Position numbers and translations under genes: made by a program
Notes under the pieces: model-generated
Told to the model about the DNA's origin: nothing
The model's database searches: none
What the model saw: only the letters and a program-made list of their open reading frames with translations
Shown: in pieces, positions 53,080 to 56,749 of the stretch
Layout: each line of letters opens with the position of its first letter
How positions within the stretch are numbered: the first letter of the stretch is position 1
Assembly (NCBI GenBank): GCA_017305595.1
Contig: JAFKKL010000008.1
Span: 1-56,749 of the forward strand
From: Hyphomicrobiales bacterium
GTDB taxonomy: Bacteria > Pseudomonadota > Alphaproteobacteria > Rhizobiales > Xanthobacteraceae
Length of the DNA stretch: 56,749 nt
Reading direction: 5' to 3'

Positions 53080-53103
53080 TCGGGGTGTGGGTCTTTATTC
53101 AAC

Positions 53104-53145
53104 GTCATGGCCGGACTTGTTCCGGCCATCCACGGTTACTCTCAC
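53104..53145. repeat. Truncated modular repeat fused to copy 4
   Basis: GTCATGGCCGGA-CTTGT-TCCGGCCAT (first hairpin with a 5-nt loop) and a CCACG that starts a second stem are present. The sequence then breaks at 53145 and a full element begins with GTCAT. It is therefore an incomplete copy. Confidence 0.6.
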
Positions 53146-53254
53146 GTCATTGCCGGGCATAGCCGTTCGAAGAACGGCGTCGCTTCGCTCGCCTACGACC
53201 CGGCAATCCATCATTCTCCAAAAGATGGATGCCCGGATCAAGTCCGGGCATGAC
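53146..53254. repeat. Modular three-hairpin repeat, long-loop form (copy 4)
   Basis: The 109-bp element has GTCAT at 53146 and ATGAC ending at 53254. Stems are TTGCCGGG/CCCGGCAA, CCATC/GATGG and TGCCCGGA-TCAAG-TCCGGGCA. The first loop holds GCCGTTC-GAA-GAACGGC. It ends 30 bp before the hydrolase stop. Confidence 0.75.
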
Positions 53255-53284
53255 GTTGTGCCTCGGGGCGCGCCTTCATGCGCC

Positions 53285-54100
53285 TCACGTCTCGCTGACA
53301 AACGCATCCATCAACGCGTTGAACCTCTCCGCCTGCTCCCATTGCGGCAGGTGGCCGGCGTTGTCGATTACCTGCACCTTGCCGCGCCACAGCGTCGGCA
53401 TTGTCAGCGTGTCGAAGTAAGCGCCGTTGATCAGTTGCTCCTGCGCGCCGTGCAGTACTGCGAGCGGCTGCTTGAGATCGGCGATCACTTTCACCTCGTC
53501 GCGGAATCCATCCGGGCCGATGCTGGCGGCGAGTTGCGCGCGGGCGCGGCCGTCGGTGCGCAGCACGTCGTCGATCATCTCGCGCGGCAGATCGGTGACA
53601 CCGGGCCGGAACGCGGCGGCGACATAGGCGCGCGCCTGCTCCTCGTTCAGTTCCGGCGCGAAGGTGTAGGCCATCGCCGGCGTCGGCAGGAATGCCTGCT
53701 CCATCGCCGGCGGAAAGCCGAGCGGCGGCGTGCCGAAGATCGCAAAACCTTTCGCGCGCGGCAGGTCGGGTGCAGCTTCCAGCACGATATGTCCGCCGAG
53801 GCTCCAGCCCGCGAACACCGCATCCTCGATGCCGAGTTGCTTCACCACATCGCGCAGCACGCGCGCATAGCCCGGCATGTTGTAGGTCGTGGCGGGATCG
53901 GTGGCGTTATCGGATTCGCCATGACCCGGCAGATCGAACGCGATGACGCGATGTTTTTGGCCCAGAGCGCTATCGAACTGTTTTGCGAATGCTTTTGAGG
54001 AAGCCGAGTTGCCATGCACCAGCACGAGGGTGCGGCCGGTCCCTTCGGAGTCGTGACAGACGATCTTGCCGCCGTGGCTTTCAAGAGTGGTCGTCTTCAT
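53285..54100 (-). CDS. Alpha/beta-fold hydrolase
   Basis: This is a 271-residue serine hydrolase of the alpha/beta fold. HGNSASSKAF forms the oxyanion loop, the nucleophile is Ser100 in GWSLGG, and the catalytic His is in NAGHLPQWEQ near the end. The acid position reads HGAQEQL, with Glu where Asp is usual. Substrate unknown (esterase, lactonase or C-C hydrolase). It is flanked by two inverted copies of the 124-bp repeat, at 52956-53079 and 54190-54312. The start is MKTTTLESHGGKIVCHD at 54100. Confidence 0.85.
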   Translation of the reverse strand: MKTTTLESHGGKIVCHDSEGTGRTLVLVHGNSASSKAFAKQFDSALGQKHRVIAFDLPGHGESDNATDPATTYNMPGYARVLRDVVKQLGIEDAVFAGWSLGGHIVLEAAPDLPRAKGFAIFGTPPLGFPPAMEQAFLPTPAMAYTFAPELNEEQARAYVAAAFRPGVTDLPREMIDDVLRTDGRARAQLAASIGPDGFRDEVKVIADLKQPLAVLHGAQEQLINGAYFDTLTMPTLWRGKVQVIDNAGHLPQWEQAERFNALMDAFVSET

Positions 54101-54189
54101 GTGCTTCGCTCCCCGTATGACAATGCGGAGGGAGAGTGGCCTGAAAATCGCGGTGGCGAAAGAGGGGAGACGGCGTCATCATCCTCGGC

Positions 54190-54312
54190 GTCGTCCCCGC
54201 GCAGGCGGGGACCCATTACCCTGGCCTCGATGATGATTGCAAGCGCAAGCAATGAGCGCTTTTCACATCATTTCCGCTGCGGCGTATGGGTCCCCGCCTG
54301 CGCGGGGACGAC
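54190..54312. repeat. 123-bp palindromic repeat, copy B2 (plus-oriented)
   Basis: The same terminal GTCGTCCCCGCGCAGGCGG and CCGCCTGCGCGGGGACGAC arms as copy B1 are present. The centre matches B1 only in reverse orientation (GGACCCATTACCC, GGCCT, AGCGCT, CCGCTGCGG). It lies 89 bp upstream of the hydrolase start. Confidence 0.75.
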
Positions 54313-54378
54313 GGCTTTAGTGCTGGAAATTCGCCCATGAAACGAATTTCTCGTCAGACTTGGAAGCGTGCGCGAAAA

Positions 54379-54909
54379 TTATTCGCGTGGTCGCTCCATC
54401 GTGCGCAGCACTTGATCAACGAACACCGCTAGATCGCCGCCCGTAAACAGAAAACCCGGCAGCCCGGCGGCGTTGGCGGCTTCGATGTCGATCGGTTTGT
54501 CGCCAATCACAAAGCTACCCTGCGCGCGCACCGGCCACGCGCTCATCAGGTCGCGCAACATGCCGGGCTTCGGCTTGCGGCAATGACAATCGATGGCGTA
54601 GTCCGCGACCGATCCTTCGGTGTGATGCGGACAGAAACGAAAGTCGTCGATGCGCGCGCCGTCGCGCTGCAACTCGTCGCGCATCCAGTCGTGCAGATCG
54701 TGCACGTCCTGCTCGCTGAACATACCGCGCGCGACGCCGGACTGGTTGGTGATCACGAACACGAAGTAACCGGCGTCGTTCAGTGTGCGGACCGCACTCA
54801 CGACACCGGGCATCCAGCGGATGCGGTCGCGGGTGCCGATATAGCCGTCATCAAAATTCAGCACGCCGTCGCGATCGAGGAACGCGGCGGGGCGCGATGC
54901 CGCGCTCAT
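54379..54909 (-). CDS. gmhB: D-glycero-beta-D-manno-heptose-1,7-bisphosphate 7-phosphatase
   Basis: This HAD-family phosphatase removes the C7 phosphate during ADP-heptose synthesis for LPS core. The 176 residues contain the HAD nucleophile pair D12/D14 in FLDRDGVLNFDDGYIG, FVITNQSGVARG, the zinc-binding CPHHTEG...DCHCRKPKPGM, and FVIGDKPIDIEAANAAG. The start overlaps waaF by ATGA (ATG 54909), so the two are translationally coupled. The family also includes histidinol phosphatase domains, but the context of heptosyltransferase and epimerase settles the assignment. Confidence 0.92.
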   Translation of the reverse strand: MSAASRPAAFLDRDGVLNFDDGYIGTRDRIRWMPGVVSAVRTLNDAGYFVFVITNQSGVARGMFSEQDVHDLHDWMRDELQRDGARIDDFRFCPHHTEGSVADYAIDCHCRKPKPGMLRDLMSAWPVRAQGSFVIGDKPIDIEAANAAGLPGFLFTGGDLAVFVDQVLRTMERPRE

Positions 54910-55979
54910 GACGTCGCCTGCGGCTGGCGTACTCCAGCCAGCACCTCGCGCACGGCGTCCCACACATCGGACACCGGAATGCTGCTGATGTAGGAGGCGT
55001 CGTCGCGCTTGGCGATCGAGTGATATGGCATCTCAGTGCCGCGCAGACTGGCCGGCTGCACGGCGGCGGCGAGTGGATTGAGCGGCGCCCAGTGCCAGGG
55101 ACTGGTGGGGCCGAAGATGCCGATGGTCGGCGTGCCGGTGGCCGCCGCCACATGCATCAGGCCGGAGTCGTTCGATACCGCGAGATTGGCGGCAGCGATG
55201 GCGAGTACGCCCTGCCGCAAATCGATGCCGGTGAGATCGCGGGCGCGGGGACCGGCGGCGGCAACGATGGCGCGCGCCGCCTCGGTTTCGCCGGGACCGC
55301 CGACCACCCAGACCTGCACACCGTCCGCCGTCAGCGCCTTCGCCAATTCGGGGTAGCCGGGCCAGCGCTTGTGCGCGCCGACCGAGCCGGGGGCGAGCGC
55401 CACCGCCGGTTCGCGGCCGAAGCCGCCAGCCTGTCGCCATGCGGCGACGTCGGCGGCGGGCACCCGCAGTTCCGGCTCCGGCCAATGCGTAGGCCGCGCC
55501 GCGCCGGGCGGCAGCGCCAGCATGGCGTTCTTGTCGATCAGCCGGGGCAATGCGCGCTCGCCCCAGCGCCAGCGGTTGAGAAGGCCGAACCGGACCTCGC
55601 CGACGAAGCCGACCCGCTCCGGGATGCCGGCCAGCGCCGGCGCCAGTGCCGATTTCCAGGTGCGCGGCATGATCAGGGCGGTGCCGTAGCCCTCGGTGCG
55701 CAGCCTTTGGGCCAGCCGCCATTGGCGGTCGGGCGTCAGGCGCGAGCGCGGCAGGTCGTGGACGATGGCCTTGCGGACGCCGGGCATGTAATCCACCAGC
55801 GGGGCGCAAAGCGGCGTGGTCAGGATGTCGATCGGCCGGTTGGGCCACCGTTGCCTCGCGACACGGACCACGGTATGACCGCGCACGAAATCACCGATCC
55901 AGTTATACGGCACGATCAGCAGCGGCCGGGTGTCCGCCGCGTCAACCGGGCCGAAAGATGGGTTGGAATCCGCGTTCAT
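54906..55979 (-). CDS. waaF: ADP-heptose--LPS heptosyltransferase (WaaF type)
   Basis: This is a 357-residue family 9 glycosyltransferase that adds L,D-heptose to the inner LPS core, at the cytosolic face. LLIVPYNWIGDFVRGHTVVRV is the GT9 N-terminal signature. The nucleotide-sugar site contains ALAPGSVGAHKRWPGYPELA and AVSNDSGLMHVAAATGTPTI. Length and pattern are closest to heptosyltransferase II. The start is MNADSNPSFGPVDAADTRPL at 55979. Divergent from hldD with 128 bp between; the shared region probably has both promoters. Confidence 0.88.
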   Translation of the reverse strand: MNADSNPSFGPVDAADTRPLLIVPYNWIGDFVRGHTVVRVARQRWPNRPIDILTTPLCAPLVDYMPGVRKAIVHDLPRSRLTPDRQWRLAQRLRTEGYGTALIMPRTWKSALAPALAGIPERVGFVGEVRFGLLNRWRWGERALPRLIDKNAMLALPPGAARPTHWPEPELRVPAADVAAWRQAGGFGREPAVALAPGSVGAHKRWPGYPELAKALTADGVQVWVVGGPGETEAARAIVAAAGPRARDLTGIDLRQGVLAIAAANLAVSNDSGLMHVAAATGTPTIGIFGPTSPWHWAPLNPLAAAVQPASLRGTEMPYHSIAKRDDASYISSIPVSDVWDAVREVLAGVRQPQATS

Positions 55980-56107
55980 AGCTTGATCTGGTGCGACCGA
56001 AGGTCAGGGCCGGGGAGGTAGTGGTTATCCGCTCCCTGCCATCAGGTAAAGCGCTCCGGCGGCCGACCCCCGAAGGTCTGGCCGGTCCGCGTCAGCGAGG
56101 GAAACAG

Positions 56108-56749
56108 ATGCTGCTGGTGACCGGAGGCGCCGGATTTATCGGATCGAACCTGGTCGCGGCGCTCAACGAGGCCGGGCGTGCCGATGTCGTGGTCTGCGAT
56201 TGGCTCGGCCACGACGGCAAGTGGCGCAACCTCGCCAAGCGACAATTGGCCGATATCGTTCCCCCGGAACAACTGATGGCGTGGCTGGACGGGCGAAAGC
56301 TCGACGCCGTGTTCCACCTCGGCGCGATTTCGGAAACCACCGCGACCGACGGCGATCTGGTGATCGAGACCAACTTCCGCCTCTCGACGCGGCTGCTCGA
56401 CTGGTGCACCGCCAACCCGACGCCGTTCATCTATGCATCCTCCGCCGCCACCTATGGCGACGGCGAGCAGGGGTTTGTGGACGATCCGTCGCTCGCCGCG
56501 CTTCGGCAGTTGCGGCCGATGAATCTCTACGGCTGGAGCAAGTATCAGTTCGATCTCACCGTCGCCGAGCGCGTCGCGTGCGGCGACAGGCTGCCGCCGC
56601 AATGGGCGGGGCTGAAGTTCTTCAACGTGTTCGGCCCGAACGAGTACCACAAGGGCGCGATGATGAGTGTGCTGGCGAAGAAGTTCGCCGACATCAAGGC
56701 CGGGCGCACCATCCAGTTGTTCAAGTCGCATCGCGACGGCATCGCAGAC
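56108..56749 (+). CDS. hldD: ADP-L-glycero-D-manno-heptose 6-epimerase, 3'-truncated by window edge
   Basis: This extended SDR converts ADP-D-glycero- to ADP-L-glycero-D-manno-heptose. The first 214 codons are in frame to the window end. The sequence begins MLLVTGGAGFIGSNLVAALN, followed by FHLGAISETTATD, YASSAATYGDG and the YGWSKYQFDL Tyr-x3-Lys site. GLKFFNVFGPNEYHKGAMMS is highly diagnostic of HldD. The start ATG 56108 has GAGGGAAACAG upstream. No stop is reached, so the C-terminal third is outside the window. With gmhB and waaF it makes a heptose block; other heptose genes (gmhA, hldE) may follow. Confidence 0.95.
   Translation, partial: MLLVTGGAGFIGSNLVAALNEAGRADVVVCDWLGHDGKWRNLAKRQLADIVPPEQLMAWLDGRKLDAVFHLGAISETTATDGDLVIETNFRLSTRLLDWCTANPTPFIYASSAATYGDGEQGFVDDPSLAALRQLRPMNLYGWSKYQFDLTVAERVACGDRLPPQWAGLKFFNVFGPNEYHKGAMMSVLAKKFADIKAGRTIQLFKSHRDGIAD

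Noticed and set aside
9109-54312. CRISPR array or phage attachment signals among the repeats
   Set aside because: The repeats are dispersed, self-complementary and not regularly spaced with unique spacers; no cas, integrase or phage genes are present.

Overview
The window is high-GC alphaproteobacterial chromosome. Gene content and order point to the Bradyrhizobium / Afipia / Rhodopseudomonas / Nitrobacter group (Nitrobacteraceae). The markers are ispE near a polyprenyl diphosphate synthase, glyQ-glyS followed by pyruvate phosphate dikinase, DUF1236 and TIGR02301 proteins, an extensin-like protein, paired YkuD lipoproteins, and palindromic intergenic repeats built on GTCATGCCCGG. That placement is inference from family knowledge; no database was searched. 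Coding density is high. I see no prophage, insertion sequence transposase, CRISPR array, rRNA or origin. The only RNA gene found is tRNA-Pro(CGG) at 29775-29851.

Layout. 1-9100: isoprenoid genes (ispE fragment, polyprenyl diphosphate synthase), a LuxR-type regulator, a DUF2007/methyltransferase pair, an S49 peptidase and glyQ-glyS. 9100-16600: DUF1236 and DUF3096 small proteins, ppdK with a histone-like tail, an SleB-type wall hydrolase, an acrylyl-CoA-reductase-like enzyme and a secreted protein. 16600-25000 (mostly minus): a large DUF2339 membrane protein, a phosphatase, the translationally coupled ygfZ-tag-HD operon, TIGR02301, and a Nudix gene coupled to a conserved gene. 25000-34300: SRAP protein, CLC-type channel, D-2-hydroxyacid dehydrogenase, Sua5-type TsaC, tRNA-Pro, CPA2 antiporter, a ribB variant and glutaryl-CoA dehydrogenase. 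34300-41450: an Rrf2 regulator with a thioredoxin-reductase-like partner, an MBL hydrolase, DUF1499, and a LysR/pirin/two isochorismatase-like hydrolases block. 41450-49600: diguanylate cyclase, acyl-CoA synthetase, extensin-like protein, two L,D-transpeptidase lipoproteins, CorA and a small Cys-pair protein. 49600-56749: SDR, pdxH, surface lipoprotein, DnaJ-class chaperone, alpha/beta hydrolase, and an LPS heptose block (gmhB, waaF-type, hldD fragment).

The genes are mainly housekeeping and do not form one dedicated system. The points most worth a second look are: (i) a modular three-hairpin intergenic repeat whose stems co-vary between four copies; (ii) a second 124-bp palindromic repeat present as inverted copies on either side of an alpha/beta hydrolase gene; (iii) a 104-residue lysine/alanine-rich, acid-free tail on pyruvate phosphate dikinase; (iv) an AT-rich in-frame expansion inside glyS; (v) an apparently near-leaderless, self-overlapping Rrf2 promoter/operator; and (vi) a hairpin that masks the ribosome binding site of a 68-residue Cys-pair protein.
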